Below, one piece after another: positions 17,778 through 27,242 of a stretch of 64,000 bases of DNA (position 1 is the stretch's first letter; every line of letters begins with the position of its first letter). Made by a program: the position numbers and the translations under genes. The DNA is from JBHELQ01 sp046262995 (GTDB lineage: Bacteria > Actinomycetota > Thermoleophilia > Solirubrobacterales > Thermoleophilaceae). The stretch is from assembly GCA_046262995.1 (NCBI GenBank), contig JBHELQ010000118.1:1-64000 (forward strand), written 5' to 3'. The notes below the pieces were generated by a model, which did no database searches, was not told the DNA's origin, and worked only from the letters and a program-made list of their open reading frames with translations.

Positions 17778-18757
17778 CACGTGGCCACGAAGACCGCCGT
17801 CACCAGGACGTTGAGCGTGGCCAGGGGCAGCAGCACCTTCCAGCCGAGCGCCATCAGCTGGTCGTAGCGCAGGCGCGGGAGGCTCGCCCTGACCCAGATG
17901 AAGACGAACACGAGCGAGAAGATCTTGAGCAGCATCCAGATGGGGGCGAGCCCTTCCGGCCCGGGTCCGCGCCAGCCGCCGAGGAAGCAGGCCGACGCGA
18001 TCGCCGAGACCACGATCACCTCGATGTACTCGGCCATGAAGTACGAGCCGAAGCGCATGCCGCCGAACTCGGTGTTGAAGCCCTGCACAAGCTCGGCGTC
18101 GGCTTCCGGGAGGTCGAAGGGCGGCCTGGCCGATTCCGCGAAGCCGGCGATCAGGAAGATGCAGAAGCCGACGAACTGGGGCACGATGAACCAGATCGAG
18201 CCCTGGTGCTCGACGATGTCCACCAGCGACAGCGAGCCCGCGGTCATCGCCACGCCGAGCAGCGACAGGCCGATCGCGACCTCGTACGAGATCAGCTGGG
18301 CGGCGGCTCGCATCGCGCCCAGGAACGAGTACTTGGAGCCCGAGGCCCAGCCGCCGAGCACGAGCCCGTAGAAGGCGAGCGAGCCGAAGGCGAAGAAGTA
18401 GAGCAGCCCGATCGGCACATCGATGCCGTAGAGGCCGAACTCGCCTCCCCAGGCGTCGAATGGCCCGAACGGGATGATCGCCAGCGTCGCGACCGAGGTG
18501 AGGATCGGGATGATCGGAGCGAGCGCCATCATCCACGGCACGGCGGTCTCGGGGGCCGACTGCTCCTTCGACAGCAGCTTGAGCACGTCGGCCAGCGGCT
18601 GCAGCAGGCCGCGAGGTCCGACCCGGTTCGGCCCGATCCGCGACTGGAAGCGCCCCAACAGCTTGCGCTCGGCCAGCAGCACCAGTGGAACGATCTGAAG
18701 GATCACCGCGAAGATCACGATGGTCTTGACGACCTGGACCAGCGTGGTCTCGATCAC
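17777..18757 (-). CDS. nuoH: NADH-quinone oxidoreductase subunit H
   Basis: The 326-residue membrane subunit has about eight helices and forms much of the quinone chamber. Diagnostic stretches are AERKLLGRFQSRIGPNRVGPRGLLQPLADVLKLL in outline (near 29-62), SYEVAIGLSLL, and PFDLPEADAELVQGFNTEFGGMRF (the charged E-channel loop). GTG 18757 overlaps the nuoG stop (GTGA), which sets the start; the longer open frame upstream is antisense or out-of-frame nuoG. Confidence 0.96.
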   Translation of the reverse strand: MIETTLVQVVKTIVIFAVILQIVPLVLLAERKLLGRFQSRIGPNRVGPRGLLQPLADVLKLLSKEQSAPETAVPWMMALAPIIPILTSVATLAIIPFGPFDAWGGEFGLYGIDVPIGLLYFFAFGSLAFYGLVLGGWASGSKYSFLGAMRAAAQLISYEVAIGLSLLGVAMTAGSLSLVDIVEHQGSIWFIVPQFVGFCIFLIAGFAESARPPFDLPEADAELVQGFNTEFGGMRFGSYFMAEYIEVIVVSAIASACFLGGWRGPGPEGLAPIWMLLKIFSLVFVFIWVRASLPRLRYDQLMALGWKVLLPLATLNVLVTAVFVAT

Positions 18758-21219
18758 GCCTTGCGCACCTCCACGGGGCCGGCGGCGATCTCCTCGCCGA
18801 CCAGGAACACGCTTCCGGCCGGCACCGCCGAGCGGGGCGCGGCGGTCGCCCTGAGGCTCGTGCCGTTCGACGACAGCACGATCTCGTCCCCGCCGTCGAC
18901 GCCGAGGGTGCGGGCGTCGTCGACCGACAGCTCCACGCGTCGCCCGGGCGACAGGAAGCGCAGCGATGGCGCGTGGCGGACCTCCGGGCCTCCCCACAGC
19001 GACGGAGCCGCGCCGACCCTGAGCCCCTCCGCAGGTTCCGGCGGATCCTCGAGCGGGCCGGCGTCCGGCTCGGCGTCGGGCGCGGCCGACGCCGCCTCGC
19101 GCTCCTGCCAGCGCACGCCCTGGCCACCGATCTCGTCGAGCGTCAGGCCCGCGTAGAACGGCACGGCCTCCGCCACAGCCGCCGTGACCGCCGAGGCGCC
19201 CGCTGCCTCCAGCGGCGCGTCGAGTCGCTCGCAGAGCTCGGCCAGCACGCTCCACCCGGGCTCTACCTGGCCGGGATGCCCCGTCGTCTGGCGCACGCGC
19301 TGGACGCGCCCGTCTGGGTGCGTCAGGGTTCCCTCCTTCTCCGCGTACGACTCGGCCGGGAACACGACGTCGGCGTGATGATCGAGCCGCTCGTCACGGA
19401 AGCTCGCGAAGGCGATCACCGCGTCCGCGCGTTCCAGCGCCTCGGCGGGCGCCTCTGCCTGGAACAGCAGGACGGCTCGCAGCTCTTCGCCGAGCCCGGC
19501 GAGGATCTCCGGCGCCGGCAGGCCGGCCGTGGCCGCGTCGCTCAGGCCGGGCCCGAGGTTCGGCACGCATCCGGCCTCGCGCAACCCGCGTCCGTTGCAG
19601 GCGGTCGGGATCTCGATCAGGCCCGCGCCCTCCCTGCCGCCCAGACCGAGCGCACTGGTCATGGCCAGCAGCGCCTCCATCGCCTGCCCGCCGCGTGCGC
19701 CCTGCGAGAGGCGCTCCCCCCACAGGACGACGATCTGCTGGGCGCTCCGGAGCAGCTCCGCGGCCTCGCGCACGGCCTGCCCGGCGTCCCCGTTCTGCGA
19801 CGGCGCGCCGGGACGGAAGCCGCGGGAGGCGCCTGCCCGGCGTGCCAGCTCGGCCAGGTCCTTGCCCGCCCCGCGCGGCGAGCCGAGCGCGGCGACCAGG
19901 GCCACCAGCAATGCCTCGTCGGCGCCCGGCGCATAGCGAAGCGACGCGGTGGCGCTCGCGTCGAGCGTGGACGGCCGGCTGGTGGCGACGACCAGCTGCG
20001 CTCCGTTGCGGCGCACTGCCTTGCGCACGCGCAGGTCGAGGATCGGCGCCTCGTCGACCAGCTCGCTGCCTAGCACGACGATCGCGTCTGCGAACTCGAT
20101 GTCAGGCACCGCGGCCGCCAGCTCGGGGCGCGCCAGCACACGGGCGTGTTGGGGCTTCAGCGACCCCCCCGACCGGGAGTCGACGTGCGGCGAGCCGAGC
20201 CCGTTGCGCAGCAGGTGCTGGAGCAGGAAGCCCTCCTCGTTCGTGGCCTGGCCGCCGGCGATCGCGGCCGAACGCTCGCCCGCCTTCTCGAGCGCCGCCG
20301 CCGCCTCGGAGAGCGCCCGCTCCCAGGACACCTCACGCAGCGAGCCGCCGTCGCGCATGAGCGGTGCCGTGATCCGCTCCTTCGCCCCGATCGACTGATA
20401 CGCGAAGCGGCCCTTGTCGCACAGCCAGCCGTCGTCGACGTCGTGGTTGTCGCGCGCGAGCACGCGCACGACGCGCGAGTCGTCGCGGATCGTCAGCTTC
20501 ACGTTGCACTGGCTGGGGCAGAGCGTGCAGATCGTCCCCGCCTCCTCGACGTCCCAGGGACGCGCCCGGAAGCGATAGGCCGTCGAGGTCAGCGCGCCGA
20601 CGGGGCAGAGCTCGATGATGTTGCCGCTGAACGGGGCCACGTAGGGCCGCCCGTCGTGCGTGCCCACGAAGGTGTGGTCGCCGCGCTCGAGGAAGACGAG
20701 CTGATGGTCCTCCGCCACCTCCTGCGAGAAGCGAACGCAGCGGTAGCAGAGGATGCACCGCTCGCGGTCGATCGCCACGAGCGGCGACAGCTCGAGCGGC
20801 TTCTTGAAGTGGCGCTTCGGCTCGATGTAGCGGGAACGCCCGGCGCCCCAGCCGAACGAGATGTCCTGGAGCGGGCACTCGCCGCCCTTGTCGCAAACCG
20901 GGCAGTCGAGCGGGTGGTTGATGAGCAGGAACTCCACGATGGCGTTCTGCGCCTGCTTGACCTGGTCCGAGGTGGTCGTGACGACCATGCCGTCCTTGAC
21001 GGGGGTCGAGCACGAGGTCTGGAGCTTCGGCATGCCCTCGATCTCGACCAGGCACATGCGGCAGGCGCCTACCGGCTGGCCTAGCTTCGGCTCGTAGCAG
21101 AAGTAGGGGATCTCGACGTCGCCGTGCTTGGCCGCGTCGACGAGCATCGAGCCCTCCGGCGCGCGCACCTCGCGCCCGTCGATCTCGAAGGTGATCCAGG
21201 TCTCCTCGGGGCGGGCCAT
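18754..21219 (-). CDS. nuoG: NADH-quinone oxidoreductase subunit G
   Basis: The 821-residue iron-sulfur subunit starts with a 2Fe-2S ferredoxin domain (C-x10-CRMC around residues 41-55, and a CPVCDKGGEC loop). The His/Cys-type N5 region and 4Fe-4S motifs CILCYRCVRF and CTLCPSQC follow. The rest is a molybdopterin-oxidoreductase fold that no longer binds a cofactor in complex I. The C-terminal 130 residues hold a molydopterin-dinucleotide-like domain preceded by a Glu/Pro-rich linker (about 690-720). The molybdopterin part has less conserved sequence than the N-terminus, as expected. Confidence 0.95.
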   Translation of the reverse strand: MARPEETWITFEIDGREVRAPEGSMLVDAAKHGDVEIPYFCYEPKLGQPVGACRMCLVEIEGMPKLQTSCSTPVKDGMVVTTTSDQVKQAQNAIVEFLLINHPLDCPVCDKGGECPLQDISFGWGAGRSRYIEPKRHFKKPLELSPLVAIDRERCILCYRCVRFSQEVAEDHQLVFLERGDHTFVGTHDGRPYVAPFSGNIIELCPVGALTSTAYRFRARPWDVEEAGTICTLCPSQCNVKLTIRDDSRVVRVLARDNHDVDDGWLCDKGRFAYQSIGAKERITAPLMRDGGSLREVSWERALSEAAAALEKAGERSAAIAGGQATNEEGFLLQHLLRNGLGSPHVDSRSGGSLKPQHARVLARPELAAAVPDIEFADAIVVLGSELVDEAPILDLRVRKAVRRNGAQLVVATSRPSTLDASATASLRYAPGADEALLVALVAALGSPRGAGKDLAELARRAGASRGFRPGAPSQNGDAGQAVREAAELLRSAQQIVVLWGERLSQGARGGQAMEALLAMTSALGLGGREGAGLIEIPTACNGRGLREAGCVPNLGPGLSDAATAGLPAPEILAGLGEELRAVLLFQAEAPAEALERADAVIAFASFRDERLDHHADVVFPAESYAEKEGTLTHPDGRVQRVRQTTGHPGQVEPGWSVLAELCERLDAPLEAAGASAVTAAVAEAVPFYAGLTLDEIGGQGVRWQEREAASAAPDAEPDAGPLEDPPEPAEGLRVGAAPSLWGGPEVRHAPSLRFLSPGRRVELSVDDARTLGVDGGDEIVLSSNGTSLRATAAPRSAVPAGSVFLVGEEIAAGPVEVRKA

Positions 21220-21223
21220 CTAC

Positions 21224-22552
21224 CTAGACCGGTCCGGCCCCCGGCGTCGCCGCCAGCTCTCCGGCGCCGAGCGCTTCGGCCTCCTGGCCCTCCCGGGCCA
21301 CGCGAGCCTGCTCGATGTGGGTCTCGAACTCCTCTCGGAAGTGGGCGATCATCGAGCCCACCGGCATCGCCATCGAGTCGCCCAGCACGCACAGGCAATT
21401 GCCGATGATGTTCTGCTGGACCTGGGCCATGATCTCCAGGTCCATGGGGGTCGCCTCGCCCGAGTCGATCCGCTCGAGCGTCTTCACGGTCCAGTTGGTG
21501 CCCTCGCGGCAGGGCACGCACTTCCCGCACGACTCGTGGCGGTAGAACTCGGCCAGGCGCAGCGCGATGGAGACGATCGGCACCGAGTCGTCCACGACGA
21601 TGATGGCGCCGGAGCCGAGCATCGAGCCCGCCTCCGCCATCGCCTCGAAGGTGTAGGGCAGGTCCAGGTGCTCCTCGGTCAGCACCGGGGCGGAGGATCC
21701 GCCCGGGAAGAAGCACTTGACCTTCCGTTCCGGCGGCGGCCCGCCGGCCAGGTCGAAGACGATCTCGCGCACGGGCGTGCCGAGCTCGACCTCGTAGTTG
21801 CCGGGCCGCTGCACGTTCCCCGACACGGACACGATCTTGGTGCCCGTCGACTTGCCCTCGCCGAGTGAGGTGAACCAATCTGCCCCGCGCCCGATGATCA
21901 GCGGCGCGCAACAGAGGGTCTCCACGTTGTTGATCAGCGTCGGGCCCTGGTAAAGACCCTGGTTCGCGGGAAAGGGCGGCTTCAGGCGCGGGTTACCGCG
22001 CTTGCCCTCCAGGCCGTCGAGCAGCGCGGTCTCCTCGCCGCAGATGTAGGCGCCCTGCCCGCGGTGCAGCACGAGCGAGAAGTCGTGGTCCGAGTCCAGG
22101 ATGCCGTCGCCGACGTAGCCCTTCTCACTCGCCTCGGCCAGTGCCCGCTCGAGGATGTCGGCCTGCTCCTCGTACTCGCCGCGGATGAAGATGAAGCCCT
22201 TGTTCGCGCCGGCCGCGATCGACGCGATCACGCAGCCCTCGATCAGGAGGTGCGGGTTCTTCTGCATCAGGAGGCGATCCTTGAAGGTGCCGGGCTCCGA
22301 CTCGTCCGCGTTGCAGCAGAGGTACTTGTCCATCGAGCCCTTGGGAATGAAGCTCGCCTTCTTGCCCATTGCGAACCCGGCGCCGCCGCGCCCGCGGAGC
22401 CCCGAATCCTCGAGCTCGCTCAGGACCTCCTCCGGAGCCATCTCCTGGAGTGCCTTGCGCAACGCCCGGTAGCCCCCCAAGCCCTCGTACACGTCCATCC
22501 TGTGCAGGTCCGGCTCGTCGATGTGCTCGAGCAGGACTCGCCTCTCGCTCAC
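21224..22552 (-). CDS. nuoF: NADH-quinone oxidoreductase subunit F (NADH- and FMN-binding)
   Basis: The 442-residue subunit oxidises NADH with FMN and holds 4Fe-4S cluster N3. Visible motifs are the FMN/NADH glycine-rich GLRGRGGAGFAMGKK (near 50-65), the NADH loop CNADESEPGTFKDR, GAYICGEETAL, and the cluster motif ESCGKCVPCREGTNW with a later Cys (GNCLCVLGD). The ATG start overlaps nuoE by 4 bases. The last 20 residues are an Ala/Gly-rich tail. Confidence 0.97.
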   Translation of the reverse strand: MSERRVLLEHIDEPDLHRMDVYEGLGGYRALRKALQEMAPEEVLSELEDSGLRGRGGAGFAMGKKASFIPKGSMDKYLCCNADESEPGTFKDRLLMQKNPHLLIEGCVIASIAAGANKGFIFIRGEYEEQADILERALAEASEKGYVGDGILDSDHDFSLVLHRGQGAYICGEETALLDGLEGKRGNPRLKPPFPANQGLYQGPTLINNVETLCCAPLIIGRGADWFTSLGEGKSTGTKIVSVSGNVQRPGNYEVELGTPVREIVFDLAGGPPPERKVKCFFPGGSSAPVLTEEHLDLPYTFEAMAEAGSMLGSGAIIVVDDSVPIVSIALRLAEFYRHESCGKCVPCREGTNWTVKTLERIDSGEATPMDLEIMAQVQQNIIGNCLCVLGDSMAMPVGSMIAHFREEFETHIEQARVAREGQEAEALGAGELAATPGAGPV

Positions 22553-23361
22553 TGGCCGAGTCCCTCCTCGTCCCGGTCCTTGACCGTGCCGCCGGGAGGC
22601 GAGACGTCCGGATGGGCGGGCGGCGCGCCGCTATCTCCGGCGGGGGACTGGCCGGCGGCGCGCTCGTCGGGGGATTCCGCCTGCGGGCCTGCCGATTGGG
22701 CGGCCTGGGCCCGCTCGTCCCAGGGCAGCCGGAAGTCCGGGTCCACGAGACCGCGCCCGGGCAGCACCTTCCGGCTCTGCCGCATCGCCGACACGAGCTC
22801 GCCGGCGTCTTCCTCGGACAGCGGCCCCACGTAGCGGCCGTCGATGGACGCCATCGGCGCCATGTCGCAGGCGCCCAGGCACTCGAACTCGCGGATCTCC
22901 ACGCCCTTCAGCCCCTGCTCGCGCGCCTGCTCCTCGATGGCGTCGTACACGGCCTTCGCGTTGCGCAGGTGGCAGGCGACGCTCGTGCAGACGTAGACGT
23001 AACGCCGGCCACGCGGCTCGGTGCGCAGCATGTCGTAGAAGGTCGCGACGCTCGACAGATAGGCGGGCGTGACCTGCATGACGGCCGCGACCTGCCGGAT
23101 CGCCTGGGGCGAGCACCAGCCGTGCAGCTCCTGGGCGGCCCCGAGCGCGGGCAGAGCCGCCGAATGGCGGTCCGGGTACATGGCCATGCGCTCCTCGATC
23201 CGCCGGCGGAGCTCGTCGGGCACCTCGACCTCGGCCGGATCGGGCACGGTCGCGGGGTCGTCCTCGAGCCGCACGGCCTCGTCCCACCCCGCGGGCACCG
23301 GCGCCGACCGAACCGCCGCCTCATCGCCGGCCACCTGCATCCGCTCGGGCTGGTCAGGCAT
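22549..23361 (-). CDS. nuoE: NADH-quinone oxidoreductase subunit E (2Fe-2S)
   Basis: The product is 270 residues, longer than the roughly 170 of typical NuoE. The thioredoxin-like domain (about 45-200) has the 2Fe-2S ligands in CTSVACHLR and CLGACDMAP. About 40 extra N-terminal residues and a Pro/Ala/Gly-rich tail of some 60 residues are low-complexity additions. ATG 23361 shares one base with the nuoD stop. The open frame further upstream lies over nuoD in another frame and was discarded. Confidence 0.93.
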   Translation of the reverse strand: MPDQPERMQVAGDEAAVRSAPVPAGWDEAVRLEDDPATVPDPAEVEVPDELRRRIEERMAMYPDRHSAALPALGAAQELHGWCSPQAIRQVAAVMQVTPAYLSSVATFYDMLRTEPRGRRYVYVCTSVACHLRNAKAVYDAIEEQAREQGLKGVEIREFECLGACDMAPMASIDGRYVGPLSEEDAGELVSAMRQSRKVLPGRGLVDPDFRLPWDERAQAAQSAGPQAESPDERAAGQSPAGDSGAPPAHPDVSPPGGTVKDRDEEGLGQ

Positions 23362-24632
23362 CAGCGGTCGATCCCCCCGAGGATCGGGTCGAGCATGGCG
23401 ATGCAGCTGATGAAGTCCGCGATCAGACTGCCCTCGGCCATCGCCGGCAGGGATTGCAGGTTCACGAAGCTCGGATCGCGCATGTGGACCCGCGCCGGCT
23501 TGGCCGAGCCGTCCGCGACCACGAAGCAGCCGAGCTCGCCGCGTGGCGACTCGACCGCGCAGTAGGCCTCGCCGGGCGGCACGCGGAAGCCTTCGGTGAC
23601 GAGCTTGAAGTGGTGGATCAGCGCCTCCATCGAGGTCGCAAGCTCGTGCCGCGGGGGCAGCGCGACCTTGCGGTTGCCCGTTATGTAGGGCCCCTCCGGC
23701 AGGCCGTCGAGCGCCTGCTCGACGATCTTGAGCGACTCGCGCATCTCCTCGAGCCGCACCCGATAGCGGTCGTAGTTGTCCCCCGTCGTCCCGACCGGGA
23801 CCCGGAAGTCGAAGTGCTCGTACGAGGAGTAGGGCAGCGCCTTGCGCAGGTCCCAGGGATGCCCGGTGGCGCGCAGGAGCGGGCCCGTCACGCCGAGCTC
23901 GAGCATCCTCTCCTGGGAGACGATCCCGGTGCCCTTCGTGCGCTGCAGCCAGATCTCGTTGCGGTCGAGCAGCGACTCGTACTGGTCGATCCGCCGTGGC
24001 ATCACGCGCAGGAACTCGCGACAGCGGTCCTCGAAGCCGGGCGGGATGTCCTCGAAGACGCCGCCGACCTGGAAGTAGCGCGTGTGCAGGCGCTGGCCGC
24101 TCGACATCTCGAACAGATCGAGCGCCATGTCGCGGTCGCGGCAGCCCCACCAGAGCATCGTGATCGCGCCTATGTCGAGCGCGGCCGTGGCGATCCAGAA
24201 CAGGTGCGAGGCGATCCGGTTCAGCTCGAGGTGGATCACCCGCAGGTACTGGGCGCGCGCGGGGACCTCCTCCTCGAGCAGCGTCTCGACGGCCATGCAG
24301 AAGGCGATCGCGTTGAAGTAATAGGAGAGGTAGTCCATCCGCTCGACGAACGGGATGACCTTCCAGTACTGCTGGTCCTCACAGCTCTTCTCGATGCCGG
24401 TGTGGACGTAGCCGATGATCGGCTTGACGTCGCGGACCAGCTCGCCCTCCAGCGTCGTCAACAGCCGCAGCACCCCGTGCGTCGCCGGGTGGTGCGGCCC
24501 GAGGTTGATCGTGAAGACCTCCTCCTCGGGGGCGAGCTCCGCCTCGGTCGCGGCCTCCGTGCCGATCAGCGGCTCCATCGTCACGGAGCGCTCGCGCTCG
24601 CGGTACGGCGTTCCCAGCGGATCGTCAGTCAT
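23361..24632 (-). CDS. nuoD: NADH-quinone oxidoreductase subunit D
   Basis: The 423-residue 49-kDa-type subunit lines the quinone pocket. It contains NLGPHHPATHGVLRLL (quinone-site His region, near 43-58), GYVHTGIEKSCED, ERMDYLSYYFNAIAFCMAVE and the C-terminal LDPILGGIDR, all typical of NuoD. The first 35 residues are an acidic extension. ATG 24632 overlaps the end of nuoC by 8 bases; ATG inside MEPLIG would shorten it by 18 residues and is an alternative. Confidence 0.95.
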   Translation of the reverse strand: MTDDPLGTPYRERERSVTMEPLIGTEAATEAELAPEEEVFTINLGPHHPATHGVLRLLTTLEGELVRDVKPIIGYVHTGIEKSCEDQQYWKVIPFVERMDYLSYYFNAIAFCMAVETLLEEEVPARAQYLRVIHLELNRIASHLFWIATAALDIGAITMLWWGCRDRDMALDLFEMSSGQRLHTRYFQVGGVFEDIPPGFEDRCREFLRVMPRRIDQYESLLDRNEIWLQRTKGTGIVSQERMLELGVTGPLLRATGHPWDLRKALPYSSYEHFDFRVPVGTTGDNYDRYRVRLEEMRESLKIVEQALDGLPEGPYITGNRKVALPPRHELATSMEALIHHFKLVTEGFRVPPGEAYCAVESPRGELGCFVVADGSAKPARVHMRDPSFVNLQSLPAMAEGSLIADFISCIAMLDPILGGIDR

Positions 24633-25146
24633 ACCAGCGCGGCAGCTTGCGCTCGTTGACGGTGAACAGCACGGGCTCGCCGCCCATTGGGAAGTCGCGT
24701 CGCTGCGGGAAGCCCTCGTAGTCCTCGGGCATGAGGATGCGGCGCAGGTCCGGGTGCCCCTCGAAGACGACGCCGAACATGTCGAAGACCTCGCGCTCCT
24801 GGAAGTCGGCGGTCGGGAACAGGTCGATCACGCTCGGGAGCCGCGGCTCGTCCACCCCGAGGCGCGTCTTCACGTTCAGGCGGTCCGTGCGCTCCATCGA
24901 GAGCAGCTGGTAGTGGACCCCCAGGCGGCGCTCGTCCGGCAGGTAGTCGCAGCCGTGCACGCTCATCAGCCGCGTCCACGGCTCGTCGTCGCGATCGCGC
25001 AGGTAGGAGAGCACGTCGTGCACGCTCGCGGGCGAGACCTCGAGCGTGGCCTGCCCCCGGAGGTACGTCGTCCCCGCCACCGCCTCGTCTGCGACCTGCT
25101 CGCGCACGCGCTGCGCGATCAGCTCGAGCCCTGTTGCGTCAGGCAA
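24625..25146 (-). CDS. nuoC: NADH-quinone oxidoreductase subunit C
   Basis: This 173-residue 30-kDa-type subunit scaffolds the peripheral arm. It has the signature [15 protein letters not shown] segment (here [20 protein letters not shown]) and [17 protein letters not shown] place the start at TTG 25146 (LPDATGLEL), which overlaps the nuoB stop by 8 bases (TTGCCTGA), the same geometry as the nuoC/nuoD overlap (ATGACTGA). GTG 25107 would give a 160-residue protein. The open frame upstream of 25146 runs over nuoB. Confidence 0.92.
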   Translation of the reverse strand: MPDATGLELIAQRVREQVADEAVAGTTYLRGQATLEVSPASVHDVLSYLRDRDDEPWTRLMSVHGCDYLPDERRLGVHYQLLSMERTDRLNVKTRLGVDEPRLPSVIDLFPTADFQEREVFDMFGVVFEGHPDLRRILMPEDYEGFPQRRDFPMGGEPVLFTVNERKLPRWYD

Positions 25147-25762
25147 CGCTTGGCCCTGCTTCCCGCTCGCGCTCCTCGGTGCCCTCGGCCTGATAGCGCT
25201 CACGCCAGCCCAGGGTCGGGTCGCCGGTGATCTTCTCCTGCAGCTTGATGATCCCGTACATGAGCGCCTCCGGCCGCGGCGGGCAGCCCGGCACGTAGAC
25301 GTCCACCGGCAGGAACTTGTCGGCGCCCGCGACCAGCGCGTAGTTGTTGAACATCCCCGCGCTCGAGGCACAGGCGCCCATTGAGATCACCCACTTCGGC
25401 TCGAGCATCTGGTCGTAGATGCGGCGGATGATCGGCGCCATCTTCACCGACACGCGCCCGGAGAGGATCAGCATGTCGGCCTGGCGCGGTGAGAAGCGGA
25501 TCACCTCGGCGCCGAAGCGAGCCAGGTCATTTCGCGGTGAGCCGATCACCGTGATCATCTCGATCGCGCAGCAGGCCAGCCCGAATCCGAGCGGCCAGAT
25601 CGCGTTGCGGCGGGCCCAGTTCTGGGCGTCCTCGAACTTGGTCAGGATCAGCCGCTCCTCGACGTACTGCTCGAGGCCGTCGCCCTCGAGGTCCCCGCGC
25701 AGCAGCTGCTGGGCGCGCAGCTGGCGCACCCGCAGGTCCGCCTTCTGGCGCGTCACTTCCAC
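25139..25762 (-). CDS. nuoB: NADH-quinone oxidoreductase subunit B (cluster N2)
   Basis: The 207-residue subunit binds the terminal 4Fe-4S cluster N2 that reduces quinone. The ligands are visible in [11 protein letters not shown] (tandem Cys), [16 protein letters not shown] and [11 protein letters not shown]. The first 40 residues are a charged extension, and the final 25 are Glu/Arg-rich. GTG 25762 overlaps the nuoA stop by 10 bases; a downstream start is possible but no better. Confidence 0.96.
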   Translation of the reverse strand: MEVTRQKADLRVRQLRAQQLLRGDLEGDGLEQYVEERLILTKFEDAQNWARRNAIWPLGFGLACCAIEMITVIGSPRNDLARFGAEVIRFSPRQADMLILSGRVSVKMAPIIRRIYDQMLEPKWVISMGACASSAGMFNNYALVAGADKFLPVDVYVPGCPPRPEALMYGIIKLQEKITGDPTLGWRERYQAEGTEEREREAGPSVA

Positions 25763-26109
25763 TCGAGGGCCCCCCTTCGCCAGACGAACACGAAGGCGAC
25801 CATCAGCAGGACGACGAAGACGACCGTCTCCCCGAGCGCAAAGGTCCCGAACGCCTGAAGCCTGACGGCGATCGGGTAGAGGAAGACCACCTCGATGTCG
25901 AACAGGATGAAGAGCATCGCGATCAGGTAGAAGCTGACCCCGAAGCGGAAGCTCTTACGGACCTCCGAAGGCAGGCCGCACTCGTACGGCTCGCTCTTCA
26001 CCCGGTTCGGCCGGCGCGGGCCGAGCAATCCGTTGGCGAAGGTGAACGCCGTGCCGACGATCCCGCCCAGAACGAGGAAGAACAGCGCAGGCAGATAGGC
26101 CTTCAGCAC
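25753..26109 (-). CDS. nuoA: NADH-quinone oxidoreductase subunit A
   Basis: The 118-residue, three-helix subunit is the first gene of the operon. Landmarks are the loop [10 protein letters not shown] (with the reactive Cys of the TM1-2 loop) and the helix [18 protein letters not shown] with its conserved acidic residues. The GTG start opens 61 bases from the divergent gene at 26171, so the nuo promoter must lie in or near that space. The full order A to N matches the canonical 14-gene operon. Confidence 0.96.
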   Translation of the reverse strand: MLKAYLPALFFLVLGGIVGTAFTFANGLLGPRRPNRVKSEPYECGLPSEVRKSFRFGVSFYLIAMLFILFDIEVVFLYPIAVRLQAFGTFALGETVVFVVLLMVAFVFVWRRGALEWK

Positions 26110-26170
26110 GGCAGGCGGATGTATAACGCAGGCTTGTGCGCCGGTGCCACATAGTGCGAAAGGTCGCGTG

Positions 26171-26608
26171 GTGAGCGGGGTTCACATGGCTCTGGGCATC
26201 GCGGTCCTGGTCGCGAACGCGCTGGCCGCGGGCTGGGGCGCGGCCTGCTGGCTGCGGAAGGCCCCGTCGATGTCGATCGCCTTCTGGCCGCTGCTGCGCA
26301 TCGCGCAGGCGACGGTGGTCGTCCAGGTCGTGCTTGGTGTCCTGCTACTCGCGCGCGGGGACCGGGCCGCCGACGACCTGCACATCCTCTACGGCCTGGC
26401 CCCGCTTGTCGTCGCGCTCGTCAGCGAGGGCATGCGCGTGGGCGTGGCGCAGCACGAGCTCGAGGGCGTGGAGGACCCGGACGCCCTCGACCGCGCCGAG
26501 CAGGTGTCGATCGCCCGGCGCGTGGTCCTCGGCGAGGTGGGCGTTATGACGATCGGCGCCCTGCTGGTCCTGACGCTCGCGCTGCGCGCCTACCAGACGG
26601 GCGCCTAG
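26171..26608 (+). CDS. four-helix membrane protein of unknown function
   Basis: The 145-residue product has helices near 5-25, 35-57, 64-84 and 118-138, with an acidic His/Glu loop between the third and fourth. I recognise no family; it has the general look of small actinobacterial membrane proteins that accompany respiratory genes. GTG 26171 is favoured because GAAAGG lies 7 bases upstream; GTG 26168 and GTG 26144 are in frame. It is divergent from nuoA, so regulation may be shared. Confidence 0.65.
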   Translation: MSGVHMALGIAVLVANALAAGWGAACWLRKAPSMSIAFWPLLRIAQATVVVQVVLGVLLLARGDRAADDLHILYGLAPLVVALVSEGMRVGVAQHELEGVEDPDALDRAEQVSIARRVVLGEVGVMTIGALLVLTLALRAYQTGA

Positions 26609-26801
26609 AGACGGCGGGTTGATTAAAGCCCCGACGGCGGCCCTATTCGCCGCCGAAAGAGACGACACTCGAGCGAATCCTTCGCAGTAGGAGGCCGTCC
26701 ACCGGCCGTCGCCGGGGCAGGAACCGATTCGCCGGGCAGGCTCCGACTCCTTCCAGCCGGGGACGGAGGCGAGGCAGGAATGGCGGATAACATGCCGCCG
26801 C
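26609..26801. other. 193-base intergenic region with inverted repeats
   Basis: No protein-coding frame convinces here. A 7-base-pair hairpin (CGGCGGC / GCCGCCG, 26635-26655) lies after the membrane-protein gene but is followed by A residues rather than T. Further on, GCGAATC (near 26674) and GATTCGC (near 26726) are complementary across about 45 bases containing several GC-rich inner complements. The segment could be a leader RNA for the cytochrome gene, but it does not match a riboswitch class that I know. Confidence 0.3.
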
Positions 26802-27221
26802 GTGATCGCCCCGACGCTCCCCGGCCTGCCTCGGCCGCGGCCCACGTTCGTCGCCGGTGCGGTCGCCCTGACGGCGCTCATGGCCGGCTGCGGCAGCGGC
26901 AAGATCGAGGTGCCGAAGGGCGACGTGGCGACCCACCGGGGCGCCGTCCTCTTCAACGAGCGCTGCAGCGGCTGTCACTCGCTCAAGTCGGCGAACGCCT
27001 ACGGCTCGCGCTCGCCCGGCAACCGCTACCTGAAGTACACGGAGCGCACGGACGGGCCGAACTTCAATATCAGGCACGAGAGCCGCGACGACGTCCTGTT
27101 CGCGATCCGCAACGGCGGCTTCTCGGGCGCGATCATGCCCGCGAACGTGGTGGTCGGACGGGACGCCGACGCCGTGGCCGCCTTCGTCTCCAGGTACTCG
27201 GGCCGCAAGAAGGGCAAGTAG
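26802..27221 (+). CDS. c-type cytochrome lipoprotein
   Basis: The 139-residue protein starts with an export signal ending in a lipobox (LMAGC, Cys near residue 29), so it should be lipid-anchored on the outer face of the membrane. A single haem c site CSGCH lies near 54-58, and a Met in GAIMPAN may be the second axial ligand. The size and layout fit a class I mono-haem cytochrome c. It is probably a respiratory electron carrier, consistent with nuo nearby. GTG 26802 is the start; serS follows 21 bases after its stop. Confidence 0.88.
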   Translation: MIAPTLPGLPRPRPTFVAGAVALTALMAGCGSGKIEVPKGDVATHRGAVLFNERCSGCHSLKSANAYGSRSPGNRYLKYTERTDGPNFNIRHESRDDVLFAIRNGGFSGAIMPANVVVGRDADAVAAFVSRYSGRKKGK

Positions 27222-27242
27222 CCCGGGCGCCGCGGGGTCGTC

